Below, piece by piece: positions 32,149 through 41,697 of a stretch of DNA of 64,000 nucleotides. Below the pieces are notes generated by a model that was given only the letters and a program-made list of their open reading frames with translations, did not search any database and was not told the DNA's origin. The position numbers and the translations under genes are program-made. The stretch comes from QHWT01 sp963755695. GTDB lineage: Bacteria > Acidobacteriota > Vicinamibacteria > Vicinamibacterales > 2-12-FULL-66-21. Numbering within the stretch: the stretch's first letter is position 1; each line of letters begins with the position of its first letter. Where the stretch lies: contig CAVWLB010000010.1 in the NCBI GenBank assembly GCA_963755695.1, positions 744,001-808,000 of the forward strand, in the 5' to 3' direction.

Positions 32149-33656
32149 CCAGGATTCCGTTTCATCCGCTGCTCTTCGCCATGCTGCCGGTTCTCTCGAT
32201 GTTCGCCGCCAGTCCAGGCCAGCGTCACGATCACGAACTGAACGACGCCTTACGCATCGTCGTCGGCGGCGCGGGAGTTCTGCTGCTGCTCGCCGCGGCG
32301 ATCTACCGGGACGTGCGCAAGGCCGCCCTCGCCGCGTCCGCGCTATTGCTCGCGTTGTGCGTCCAGATTGACGATGGCAGCATCGGGAGTTTCGGCAACA
32401 AGCGCTTCGTGATGCCGCTGATGTACTTGGGGATCCTCGCGTGGTGGGTCTGGCTGTATCGCCGGCGGACGCCGCTGGAATGGCTGACAGGACTTGCCAA
32501 CATGGTGGCGCTCGGCGCGGTGCTGCCGCCGGCGGTCATCCTCGGCACCTACTCGTCCTCCAGTCTCGAGGCAAGCGCGACGAGGCCGAACCCGATTGTC
32601 GCTGGAACGGTGAAGGCAAAGCCCGATATCTACTACGTGATCTTCGATCGATATGGCGACGACCAGACCGCGAGAACATACGGTCTCGAGAACGACATCG
32701 GCGACTACCTGACCAGCAAAGGTTTTTACGTTGCACGAGCCAGCAGTGCGAACTACATGAAGACGGCGCTCTCGCTGTCTTCATCGCTCAACGTCGGATA
32801 CCTGGACGAGGTAGTGCGCGGGCGAGAGAAGTCGGCGAATTGGACTCCGGTCTACCAGCACCTGTGGCGCCATCACGTGGGCGCGTTCTTGCGATCGCAG
32901 GGGTACACCTATACGCATCTGGGCTCCTGGTTCTATCCCACGCGCGAGAATCCAGGGGCGAATCGCAACGTGAACTATTACACGGCCGTACCACGGACCG
33001 TCTCGCTGATGTTCGATTCGAAGACGCTTTCTCCGGTGCAGCAGGCGTTTGGTCCCTGGCTCGACGTCCGACTCCAGAACTGGCAGCGCGTTCGTCATCA
33101 AATGGACGATGTCCTGCGGCTGGTGCCGACGCCGGGCCCGAAGTTCGTCTTCTTCCATGTGCTCGTACCGCACGAACCCTACGTGTTCGATCGCGACGGC
33201 AGCTACGTGACCAGGGCACAAGAACGCAAGCGATCGTTGGCGGAGAACTACCGGAACCAGCTCCTGGCGGCAAATGCGATGATTCGACGGCTGGTCGATG
33301 GAATCGTGCGGGACTCCGCTTCGCCGCCGGTCATCATCATTCAAGGTGATGAAGGGCCGTATCCCCCGGGCACCAGCAGCATGGAGTTCGACTGGCGCAC
33401 GGCCAGCGCCAAACAACTGCGCGAGAAGAACGGAATTCTCAACGCCTACTACCTGCCGGGCGTGGATTCGAGCGTGCTCTATCCGACGATCTCGCCGGTG
33501 AACTCGTTCAGGGTGGTGTTCAACACCTACTTCGGCACGAACCTGCCGCTCCTGCCGGACCGCACGCTGCGTCACGTCTCCGATCTGCAGCCGTTCATGT
33601 TCGACGACATCACGACGCAGATGGCGATGGCGCGATCGGACGCGAAGCCGCACTGA
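32145..33656 (+). CDS. Membrane AlkP-superfamily (sulfatase/LTA-synthase-like) protein
   Basis: 503 residues. Four N-terminal helices (about 5-135) anchor an extracytoplasmic alkaline-phosphatase-fold domain: PDIYYVIFDRYGDDQTARTY (metal-ligand Asp and candidate nucleophile Thr), FFHVLVPHEPYVFDRDG (metal His) and VIIIQGDEGPYPP (GDEG in place of the usual GDHG). Relatives transfer phosphoglycerol or phosphoethanolamine onto surface polymers or remove sulfate. The Asp-Glu change at the conserved GDHG site is worth noting. Third gene of the coupled operon. Confidence 0.85.
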   Translation: MTRIPFHPLLFAMLPVLSMFAASPGQRHDHELNDALRIVVGGAGVLLLLAAAIYRDVRKAALAASALLLALCVQIDDGSIGSFGNKRFVMPLMYLGILAWWVWLYRRRTPLEWLTGLANMVALGAVLPPAVILGTYSSSSLEASATRPNPIVAGTVKAKPDIYYVIFDRYGDDQTARTYGLENDIGDYLTSKGFYVARASSANYMKTALSLSSSLNVGYLDEVVRGREKSANWTPVYQHLWRHHVGAFLRSQGYTYTHLGSWFYPTRENPGANRNVNYYTAVPRTVSLMFDSKTLSPVQQAFGPWLDVRLQNWQRVRHQMDDVLRLVPTPGPKFVFFHVLVPHEPYVFDRDGSYVTRAQERKRSLAENYRNQLLAANAMIRRLVDGIVRDSASPPVIIIQGDEGPYPPGTSSMEFDWRTASAKQLREKNGILNAYYLPGVDSSVLYPTISPVNSFRVVFNTYFGTNLPLLPDRTLRHVSDLQPFMFDDITTQMAMARSDAKPH

Positions 33657-33661
33657 GCGGG

Positions 33662-34981
33662 CTACGCCGTGGCAGCGCCGATCGGTGACGCCGCCCGGTC
33701 GTGCGACGGTATCGGCAGCTCGTCGAATACCGGCCGCCTCGGATCCACGATCGTCCAGCAGAACGCGCCCACCAGGAACAACACTCCCATGAGATAGAGC
33801 GGCAGGTTCCAGTTGCCGAACCACTGCACCGAGTAGGCGACGATCAGCGGATTGAGCATCGCGGCAAGGTTTCCGACCGAGTTCATCGTCGCGCCGACGA
33901 CGCCGACGTGGTTGCGTCCGACTTCGATCACCGTGCCCCAGGCGGCGCCGAGCGTGAACATCGTCAGCCCGGTCGCCAGCGCAATGAGAGAGGCGGCCAA
34001 CACTGGCGTCGACGAGGCCGCGGCGGCCAGCAGAGAAAGCCCGGCAATCACGTAGGCCACAGCGCCCAGTCCGCAGCGTCCAACGCGCAGCCCGTAGCGC
34101 GAGGCGAGCCGATCGGTGACCAGCCCGCCGAGCAGATCGCCCGGCATGCTGACGATCAGCGGCAGTCCGGCGAAAATTCCAAGGCTCGTGGCATCGAACC
34201 CGTGCCGCTGTTTCAGGTAGGTCGGCAGCCAGGTAATGCAGAAGTAGAAGATCATGCAGTTGGGGATGTACATCACGCAGAGCGCCATCATGTTTCTGTT
34301 GGCGATGCAGCCTGCGCCAGTATCCCAGTCCGGCCGCGTGGCCGCAGTCTGCCGGACGCTCCGACACGATCGTCTGCAGTTCGGCGGCATTCACCGCGGA
34401 ATGCTCCGATGGATCGTTGCGGAACCAGGTAAGCCAGATCGCCGTCCACACGAGACCAACCGCCCCGAAGCAGACGAAGATCGCGCGCCACGAGAGGAAC
34501 TGGAGCAGCCAGAGGACTAGAGCCGGCGTCAGGCCGCCGACCAGATGCGCGCCCGGCGAAGAAAATGCCCTGCACTCTTCCGCGCTCGCGGGCGGGAATC
34601 CAGCGTGAAAACGTGCGGGCGACGCACGGCCACGCGCCCGCTTCGCCCATGCCGAACAGAAAGCGGATGGCCAGCAGCACGGGATAGCTGAACGCCGCGC
34701 CGGTCGCCGCCGTCAGGAACGACCACCAGAGCACAATGCGTGACAGCACCGATCGCGTGCCCTTGCGATCCGCCCACCACGCGGTGGGAATCTCGAAGAG
34801 CGCATACGCCAGCTGAAAGACGGTGAACACATAGCCCATCTGGACCGTCGAGAGGCCGAGATCGCGCACGATGCCTGGGGCCAGCGTCGCGATGCAGGCA
34901 CGATCGAGGTAGGTGATCATTCCGAGCCCGGTGGCCAGGCGCGACGACGCGATAGCGTGCGCGAGTAGGGATCGACGGCAT
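33662..34981 (-). pseudogene. MFS transporter (ACS family), three frameshifts
   Basis: Joined length about 439 codons, normal for the family. ATG 34981 opens MPSIPTRARYRVVA. After a one-base insertion come LATGLGMITYLDRACIATLA and EIPTAWWADRKGTRSVLSRI (MFS motif A). A second insertion near 34555 follows QGIFFAG, leading to LVWTAIWLTWFRNDPSEHSA. A third near 34310 leads to NRNMMALCVMYIPNCMIFYF and the C-terminal six helices. It resembles hexuronate/phthalate-type symporters. All three repairs delete one base, so the gene is probably whole in the organism. It is convergent with the AlkP operon, 5 bp apart. Confidence 0.82.
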
Positions 34982-35108
34982 ACGCGCGACTATATGCGAA
35001 CTCGATTGGCAGCGTGAATGCCGACCGGAGAGCGCAGGGCTCAGCAGACCGGAACTCGTGGTACGTTCACTGGGTCGCAGGCAGCCTCATAGCCGGAAGC
35101 GAATCTTC

Positions 35109-36542
35109 ATGCAGGCCATCGTTCCGCTGATTGTTGCGTTCGCACTCTCGACAGACCTCGGCGTCCAGTCGACCGTGGACAAGGCGTTGCCTGACCTTCC
35201 CGTCATCGAGATGCGCAATTTCCTTCCTGCCATTCGCCAGCAGGTCGAGCAGGCGCGTGCGAGTGCCGAAGTGCGTCCCAAAGATCCAGAAGCGAGCGGA
35301 AAGCTGGGAATGCTCCTGAATGCGTATGAGCAATACGAGTCCGCTGCGACCTGCTACCGCCGCGCGCACCTTCTCGATCCGCGCGCGTTTCGATGGCTGT
35401 TCTACCTCGGATGGATCCAGGCGGCCCAGGGAAACCAGCAAGAGGCCGTGCAGATGCTGGGCGAGGCTGTCAGAATGAAGCCCGATTACCTGCCGGCACA
35501 GTTGAAGCTCGCCGAGAGTCTTGGCGCGATGGGGAAGTGGGAGGAGGCCCGCGACATCTATCAGTCCGTCAGCAGGACGCATCCGGACAGTGCCGAGGCC
35601 CACTACGGCCTGGGGCGAGTGTATGCGAGCAGAGGCGAGACCAGCGCGGCCGCGACCGCGTACCTGAAGGCCTGTGAATTGTTCCCGCCGTACGGTCCGG
35701 CGCATTACGCCCTGGCGCTCGTCTACCGGAAACTCGGCGATGCGACAAGGTCTCAGCAGCAGTTCAGCCTGTACGAGCAGAATAAAACGGCGGTGCCGCT
35801 CGTGGACGACCCGCTGCGCGCCGACGTCACAAAGCTCAATATGAGCCCCGTCGCTCACATCCGCCGCGGCGTGGACCTCGAGCAAGCGGGCAAGGTTCCC
35901 GAGGCAATCGCCGAACAGAACGAAGCGCTGCGACTCGATCCCGCGGCGGTACAGGCCCATATCAAGCTGGTTTCCCTGTACGGCCGCCGCGGCGAATACG
36001 ATCAGGCGTCGGCCCACTACCACGCTGCGCTCGATCTCGATCCGAATCAGGCCGATCTTCACTACAACTACGGGGTTCTTCTTCTCAAGCAGAATCGGCC
36101 TCAGGACGCGGAGAAGGCTTTCCAGCAGGCTCTGCAAATCAATCCGTTTTACGCAGAGGCGCACTTCAACCTTGGCGCGGTGTACGAGCAGGAAGGCAGA
36201 CTGAACGAAGCGTCAGAGAAATTCACCAGGGCGCTCGACAACAAGCCGAATTACGCGGCCGCGCATTTCCACCTCGGACGCCTGCTGGCGAACCAGGAGA
36301 GATACGACGAAGCGATTCAGCAGTTCTTGAAAACACTCACGCCCGAGGACGAGAACACCCCGCGATATCTGTATGCGCTTGCCGCCACCTATGGGCGCGC
36401 CGGCAATGTCTCGGAAGCCCTGAAGTACGCCCGCACGGCACGTGAGCAGGCCGCTGCGCGCGGCCAGGCTGAATTGGTGGCCAGCATCGACAAAGACATT
36501 CGAGCGCTGGAACAGGCGGCGGCGACCATCAAAAAGCAATGA
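35109..36542 (+). CDS. Secreted or periplasmic TPR-repeat protein
   Basis: 477 residues from ATG 35109. A signal-like N-terminus (MQAIVPLIVAFALSTDLGVQ) precedes about nine tetratricopeptide repeats. Clear units are YESAATCYRRAHLLDPRAFR, EAVQMLGEAVRMKPDYLPAQ, AHYHAALDLDPNQADLHYNY and DAEKAFQQALQINPFYAEAH. TPRs are protein-protein interaction scaffolds. Its last codon overlaps the CRTAC1 gene by ATGA, and this TPR/CRTAC1 pairing recurs in Acidobacteriota and Planctomycetes, where its role is unresolved. Confidence 0.88.
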   Translation: MQAIVPLIVAFALSTDLGVQSTVDKALPDLPVIEMRNFLPAIRQQVEQARASAEVRPKDPEASGKLGMLLNAYEQYESAATCYRRAHLLDPRAFRWLFYLGWIQAAQGNQQEAVQMLGEAVRMKPDYLPAQLKLAESLGAMGKWEEARDIYQSVSRTHPDSAEAHYGLGRVYASRGETSAAATAYLKACELFPPYGPAHYALALVYRKLGDATRSQQQFSLYEQNKTAVPLVDDPLRADVTKLNMSPVAHIRRGVDLEQAGKVPEAIAEQNEALRLDPAAVQAHIKLVSLYGRRGEYDQASAHYHAALDLDPNQADLHYNYGVLLLKQNRPQDAEKAFQQALQINPFYAEAHFNLGAVYEQEGRLNEASEKFTRALDNKPNYAAAHFHLGRLLANQERYDEAIQQFLKTLTPEDENTPRYLYALAATYGRAGNVSEALKYARTAREQAAARGQAELVASIDKDIRALEQAAATIKKQ

Positions 36543-38236
36543 AGCGGCGAATCGTCTGCCTGGCGCTCGTGGTTCTGCCGGCCGTCATCATCGAGTCCCG
36601 GACAGGCGCCACTGTGTTCCACGAGATTGCGTCTGAGGTTGGACTCAACTTCCGCCATGTCACCGGCGCAACCGGCGAGTACTTCATGCCGGAGATCATG
36701 GGTTCCGGGGCTGCCCTCCTTGACTACGACAACGACGGCGATCTCGACGTGTATCTGATTCAAGGTGCGCCGCTCGAGACGGCCGGGAAAATGCTGTTTC
36801 CGCCCCTTGCGGGATCGAAGCCCGGCAACCGCCTGTTCCGGAACATGCTGTCGGAATCAGGAAAGCTGGCGTTCGTCGATGTGACCGAGCGCGCCGGCGT
36901 CGGTTACGAAGGGTACGGCATGGGTGCAGCAACCGGCGACTACGACAACGACGGCTTCATGGATCTCTATGTGACCAATTTCGGGCACAACGTCCTCTAT
37001 CGCAACAATGGCGACGGCACCTTCTCCGATGTCACGCGCGAAGCGGGCGTCGATGACGAACGATGGAGCACCAGCGCTTCGTTTCTGGATTACGACGCCG
37101 ACGGTTATCTCGATCTCTTCGTCGCCAACTACGTGGACTTTACGGTCAAGGGGAACAAGCGCTGTTCGGCGCCGACGGGTGAGCGCGACTACTGTACCCC
37201 GATGGCCTACAAGGCGGTGCCCCCGCGCCTCTTTCACAACCTGGGCAACGGAAAATTCGCCGACGTGACCGGCGCCTCTGGAGTCGGCTCCTCTTACGGG
37301 CCTGGCCTCGGTGTCCTCTGTGCCGATCTCAACGGTGACGGGCGTACCGACATCTATGTTGCGAACGATACGGCGGCCAATCGTCTGTGGCTGAACCAGG
37401 GCGATGGGACTTTCCGGGAAACGGCGCTGGAGGCTGGTGTGGCTTACAACGCAGACGGCCTCACCAAGGCGGGCATGGGCGTGACCGCAGAACAACTCGA
37501 TGACCAGGGGAGCCTTGCGATTGTGGTGACGAACCTGACTCGTGAGGGCGCCACGCTCTTTCACGGCAACGGGAAAGGTGTCTTCGAGGATGTCACGTCG
37601 CAGTATGGGCTCGCGCAACCAACCTTCGCATACACCGGCTTTGGCACGAAGTGGTTCGACTACGACAACGACGGGTTGCTCGACCTGTTCATCGCCAATG
37701 GCGCGGTCAGTATCGTGGAGTCGATGCGCGGGGTGTCGTATCCCTACGCGCAACGAAACCTGCTCTTCCACAATGAAGGCAAGAGAGAGAAGTTTCGTGA
37801 GACCAGCAATCTCGCCGGCCCGGCGTTCGAGCGAGCAGAGGTCGGCCGGGGGGCCGCGTTTGGCGACGTCGACAACGACGGCGCGGTCGACATCCTCGTA
37901 ACGAATAACAATGGGCCGGTCCGATTCCTGCGCAACGAAATCGCACCGAGTCAACACTGGCTCGAAGTGCGGCTCGAAGGTGTCAAGAGCAATCGGTTCG
38001 GGATCGGGGCCAGGGTCGCAGTGCTACGCGATGGGGAAGCCTCGCTGTGGCGACGGGTTCACACCGATTCGAGTTATCTCAGTGCCAGCGACGTTCGCGT
38101 CCACTTCGGTCTGGGAAAGAACCCGAAGGTGAGGAGCGTGATTGTGTACTGGCCCGATGGTTCCCATGAAAGCTGGGACAACCTTCAGTCCGACAAGATG
38201 ATTGTATTGCGCCAGGGCTCGGGCAGGTCTCAATAG
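36539..38236 (+). CDS. CRTAC1-family secreted beta-propeller protein (FG-GAP + ASPIC/UnbV)
   Basis: 565 residues with a signal peptide. At least six FG-GAP/VCBS calcium-type loops are seen: DYDNDGDLDVYL, DYDNDGFMDLYV, DYDADGYLDLFV, DLNGDGRTDIYV, DYDNDGLLDLFI and DVDNDGAVDILV. The C-terminal ASPIC/UnbV domain has HWLEVRLEGVKSNRFGIGAR and VHFGLGKNPKVRSVIVYWPD. The integrin-like propeller should be extracellular or periplasmic and Ca-dependent. It is translationally coupled to the TPR gene, so the two probably work as a pair. Confidence 0.92.
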   Translation: MKRRIVCLALVVLPAVIIESRTGATVFHEIASEVGLNFRHVTGATGEYFMPEIMGSGAALLDYDNDGDLDVYLIQGAPLETAGKMLFPPLAGSKPGNRLFRNMLSESGKLAFVDVTERAGVGYEGYGMGAATGDYDNDGFMDLYVTNFGHNVLYRNNGDGTFSDVTREAGVDDERWSTSASFLDYDADGYLDLFVANYVDFTVKGNKRCSAPTGERDYCTPMAYKAVPPRLFHNLGNGKFADVTGASGVGSSYGPGLGVLCADLNGDGRTDIYVANDTAANRLWLNQGDGTFRETALEAGVAYNADGLTKAGMGVTAEQLDDQGSLAIVVTNLTREGATLFHGNGKGVFEDVTSQYGLAQPTFAYTGFGTKWFDYDNDGLLDLFIANGAVSIVESMRGVSYPYAQRNLLFHNEGKREKFRETSNLAGPAFERAEVGRGAAFGDVDNDGAVDILVTNNNGPVRFLRNEIAPSQHWLEVRLEGVKSNRFGIGARVAVLRDGEASLWRRVHTDSSYLSASDVRVHFGLGKNPKVRSVIVYWPDGSHESWDNLQSDKMIVLRQGSGRSQ

Positions 38237-38248
38237 AGAACGCGTCCA

Positions 38249-39313
38249 TCAACCAGCCAGCTCCTGTGCCGCACGCGCGGTCCCCTCGACGCGGGCGCGG
38301 ATCTTCTGAAATGCGATCTCTCGCGATGTCGAGGCATCATCCGCGAATGGAGCGAAGCCGCAGTCGTCGGTCGTGCCAAGCGCCTGAACGGGAATGTAGC
38401 GGGCGGCTTGCAATATGCGATGGCGCACCATCTCGGCTGTTTCCACAGCCGGATTGATTGGATCGGTCACGCCCACGAAAACGATGTGATGTGATTGGCG
38501 GTGCTCGGCAATCAGCCTGAGCACCCTCTCCGGATCCGGCTCGCTTGCCAGTTGAATGTAGAACCGTCCCACTCGCAACTGAAAGAGAGCCGGGAGCAGG
38601 CCAGCGTAGTCGACATCTGCGCTGTGCGTGGAATCGCGATCGCCGCCCGGGCACGTATGGACACCGATCCGTCGTCGCTCTTCGCTCGAGAACTGATCGA
38701 GGACACGGTTGTTCAGTGCAATGAACTGATTGAGAAGGCCGCCAGTCGAGTCCAGTTTGAGCGACAGACGGCCCTCAGTGAAATCGATCTGCACGCTGTC
38801 GGCTCCGTGCGCGAGAGACTGACGGATGTCGTCGGCCGCTTCGGAGACGAGGTCGGTGAGAAACGAGTCGCGCGAGTACCCGGAAATGCCGGCTTCGGGG
38901 TAGAGCAGGCTCAATGCCGACGCGGAGATCACCGCCTGCTTCACCGGCAGTTTCGTCAGGGCTTTCGCCGCCGACAAAAAAGTCGCCGCATGGGTCGCAT
39001 ACCGAAACGGTCCTTTCGTCAGCCGCGGGAGTTGTCGGACATGACCGTCCTTGAAGGGAACGACGACGCCGTCTGGCGCGAGATCGGTGGCGCCATCGAG
39101 CGGATAGGTTGCGAAGCTGGATTTGGTCTGTTCGCCGTCGGTGATCACCGGCGAACCGGTCTCCTCGAAGCGCCGGATGGTGTCCCGGAGCGCGTTGTCA
39201 ATGATTTGCTGAAAGCGCTCGTCGGAGAGTCGGCCATCGCGTCGGTCTTTCCAAGCGCGGATCACGTCTGGGGATCGGGGGATGCTCCCGATCGGTTCGG
39301 TGGGTATGAGCAT
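38249..39313 (-). CDS. MetE C-terminal-like (cobalamin-independent methionine synthase family) protein
   Basis: 354 residues from ATG 39313 (MLIPTEPIGSIPRSPDVIRA). The fold is the UROD/MetE TIM barrel. Candidate zinc ligands are the HxC of GVHTCPGGDRDS and the late Cys of LGTTDDCGFAPF; GETGSPVITDGEQ-like FEETGSPVITDGEQTKSSFA is the usual N-terminal signature. It lacks the N-terminal half of true MetE. Such short paralogues are often annotated as 5-methyltetrahydropteroyltriglutamate-homocysteine methyltransferase, but their methyl donor is unproven. Convergent with the CRTAC1 gene, 12 bp apart. Confidence 0.85.
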   Translation of the reverse strand: MLIPTEPIGSIPRSPDVIRAWKDRRDGRLSDERFQQIIDNALRDTIRRFEETGSPVITDGEQTKSSFATYPLDGATDLAPDGVVVPFKDGHVRQLPRLTKGPFRYATHAATFLSAAKALTKLPVKQAVISASALSLLYPEAGISGYSRDSFLTDLVSEAADDIRQSLAHGADSVQIDFTEGRLSLKLDSTGGLLNQFIALNNRVLDQFSSEERRRIGVHTCPGGDRDSTHSADVDYAGLLPALFQLRVGRFYIQLASEPDPERVLRLIAEHRQSHHIVFVGVTDPINPAVETAEMVRHRILQAARYIPVQALGTTDDCGFAPFADDASTSREIAFQKIRARVEGTARAAQELAG

Positions 39314-39580
39314 CGGGTCCTCCCTCGCTTCCGTAAGAACGGCATCAAGCGGCGGCCGCCATCCTACGCGCATCGCCGCGTCAATGCACTAGTGGGAATC
39401 GATTAGAGCGTCAGGCTCAACGACCTACTCGGCTCCAGCGGACCTGCACACGGAAGGTCGAGCCGGCTTGGTTCCCGGCTTCGTCTATCATGTCGGCGGA
39501 CGGGTACCTGGCCTGCTGCACCGTGATGCCCGAAGAATGGTCCGGCGACGGAGGCGCCGGGCTCGAGGTGTCCACCAAAC

Positions 39581-41557
39581 ATGGCAAACCTCAGAATCGC
39601 TACAAGGGTGTTCGCGCTCCTGCTGGCAGTGACTCAATCAGCTGGCGCACAGACCGGAGTCGAAGCGGGCACGTGGACGGTGACGACCGAATCGGCAAAA
39701 GACATCGGTGCGAAGGCCCTGCTCGGAAATATCTGCGGCGGAGGAAGCACCGAACCTGCCTGCAACGCTCTGGCGGATCTCTCCGACGACGAGGCGTGGG
39801 TTGTCCTCAATTACGCGTGCCGGCTGCCGCTCTGGCAGAGCACTGCGCCTTGCTCGACCTTCAGGCAGCAACGCGGCGGCGTCCTGATCTTCAACCTGAA
39901 GACAAACGGCTGGGCGGCGCAGTGGGAACAGACATCGTACCCACTGACCTTCGACGTCACCGGTGTTCCGGCCATGCGATTGAGGCCGGGAGACGCCAAG
40001 CCGCTCAAGATCCTGGTCGAAGAGGTTTCACCGCTGACCTATTCGGCCGCCCCCGGGGTTTCGAAGGAAGAAGACCTCGAAATCGTCGCGAATCTCAAGA
40101 GCTTCCTGGCGCTCGCGGGCGTCGGGCTGCAGGGCCTCGTTCAAACCCTGGCGTTCGTGGTTGCGCCGACGGCGCCAGCTTCGTTGGAACCGAGGTCGTA
40201 TCTGCCGCCCGGTTTCGCGCCGGACCGCGAACTGCGAGGCCGGCAACCTGGGACGTGCGGGATCGAACCTCCGGACGTGCGGGCGGCCGCTCAACAGGTG
40301 ACTCGACGTCAAGAGCAACTGGTCCGGGTAGGAACGGCGATGAGAGCGCTCGAGAACGAGCTCGATCGTTTCGAGACGACACGAGCGAGGTTCGTTCACG
40401 TCGCGCAGAAGGCGGAAGACGGAGCAGCGGTCGCAGCGTTCGAGCTGGTCGGGCCGAACCAGCGCGATCTCGACAGAGCGTATGACGACCTGGATGACTC
40501 GACCAGGGCGCTCGCTGAGAGCGCAGATCACCTGGCCTCCTGCCAGCCGCTTCTCGGCGCGTATGCGACATTGATCGGCGCGCCCTCCGACGGCAGGGTC
40601 ATACACGATCTGGCGAGCCGGATTCGCACCATCGAAGGATGCTCCGCACCGGATGTGTCCGAGCTTGCCGCTTCCCTGCGCGCCAACGCGGCTCTTCTCG
40701 CCGACTCCGTCCTGGCGGATTCTTCCATGTGCCCTTCGGCCAGGCTGAAATCGATCATCGAGCTCCACCGCGACGCGATGAAACCGATGGTCGAACGCCT
40801 GGTCAACGCGAAACAGGTTGAGGACAAGGTCTGGAGCGCCATCGATCAAGCGAGCCGCGCCCGCGGCGACGTGCTGGCGGCGGCCGACGCGCTCTCGCGC
40901 CAGGTGGAGCGAGGCCGCCGTCACACGTGGAACAACACGCTGATTCGCGCGCTCGCGGTCACACGCCCGAATCCGGAGCTGCGATGGAACAAGGTGCAGT
41001 CGCACGAGATCATCGTGAAGGCCAATTCTCCGTACGTGAAGGAGCTCACGCTCGCTCATGCGGCCGAAGAGAAGCGGGCCTACAAGCTGGAGTCGGCGAC
41101 AGGGCTGCTTCTCGGCTTCGGCATTGGCATCATCTACACGCCCCTCTATGAATCCACGTTTGCCGCCGTCGCCGTGCCAGGCACGTCGACCAAGGTGATC
41201 ACCGAGACCGAGCGCGAAACCCGGGCAGGGGATCTGGCGGCGTTTCTGAGCTACCGCTTCCTTCAGCACAGGCCGGCAAAACGATGGGCGGAGCCAACGC
41301 TCGATTTCGGGGTCGGGCTGACCAGCGGGCGTCCCGCGTTCTTTCTCGGTCTGGGCTTCGAGATTCTTCGCGCTGCACGCATTGGCTTCGGGTGGGCGCC
41401 CGAACGGGTCTCGCAGCTGGCCGAAGGCCAGATCCCCAACGTCACGGTCGTGTCCTCGACCGACGACATCCGGATCGTGAAGCGTTTCGCGACGGACAAC
41501 TACTGCGTGAGCTTCACCTTTGCGCTGGATTCGTTGTCCCTCTTCAACAGCCGGTGA
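39581..41557 (+). CDS. Unrecognised outer-membrane candidate with signal peptide, helical core and C-terminal barrel-like domain
   Basis: 658 residues. Signal peptide MANLRIATRVFALLLAVTQS ends near AGAQ. Residues 25-150 are beta-rich, with four Cys that could form disulfides (GNICGG, EPACNA, NYACRL, APCSTF). Residues 235-470 are charged, heptad-like helices with likely coiled coils. Residues 490-655 contain LLLGFGIGIIYTPLYESTFA, TLDFGVGLTSGRPAFFLGLG and a final SFTFALDSLSLF, resembling amphipathic strands of a small barrel. I do not recognise a family. An outer-membrane protein with a periplasmic helical stalk is a guess. Confidence 0.7.
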   Translation: MANLRIATRVFALLLAVTQSAGAQTGVEAGTWTVTTESAKDIGAKALLGNICGGGSTEPACNALADLSDDEAWVVLNYACRLPLWQSTAPCSTFRQQRGGVLIFNLKTNGWAAQWEQTSYPLTFDVTGVPAMRLRPGDAKPLKILVEEVSPLTYSAAPGVSKEEDLEIVANLKSFLALAGVGLQGLVQTLAFVVAPTAPASLEPRSYLPPGFAPDRELRGRQPGTCGIEPPDVRAAAQQVTRRQEQLVRVGTAMRALENELDRFETTRARFVHVAQKAEDGAAVAAFELVGPNQRDLDRAYDDLDDSTRALAESADHLASCQPLLGAYATLIGAPSDGRVIHDLASRIRTIEGCSAPDVSELAASLRANAALLADSVLADSSMCPSARLKSIIELHRDAMKPMVERLVNAKQVEDKVWSAIDQASRARGDVLAAADALSRQVERGRRHTWNNTLIRALAVTRPNPELRWNKVQSHEIIVKANSPYVKELTLAHAAEEKRAYKLESATGLLLGFGIGIIYTPLYESTFAAVAVPGTSTKVITETERETRAGDLAAFLSYRFLQHRPAKRWAEPTLDFGVGLTSGRPAFFLGLGFEILRAARIGFGWAPERVSQLAEGQIPNVTVVSSTDDIRIVKRFATDNYCVSFTFALDSLSLFNSR

Positions 41558-41697
41558 CAGGTCCCCGTTCACCGCGCTCGGCAGACAGAATTCATCCCCG
41601 CGGCCGACAAACCGGACCGGATTGATACAAATCACTCCAAATTTTGTTCGTCGGATGCGCGCCCGCGCTTGCATGACGTTGGTCCCGAGACCTCTCG

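Noticed and set aside
40028..41674. 548-codon antisense frame across the outer-membrane candidate
   Set aside because: Composition is that of a GC-rich shadow frame; no signal peptide, domain or ribosome site.
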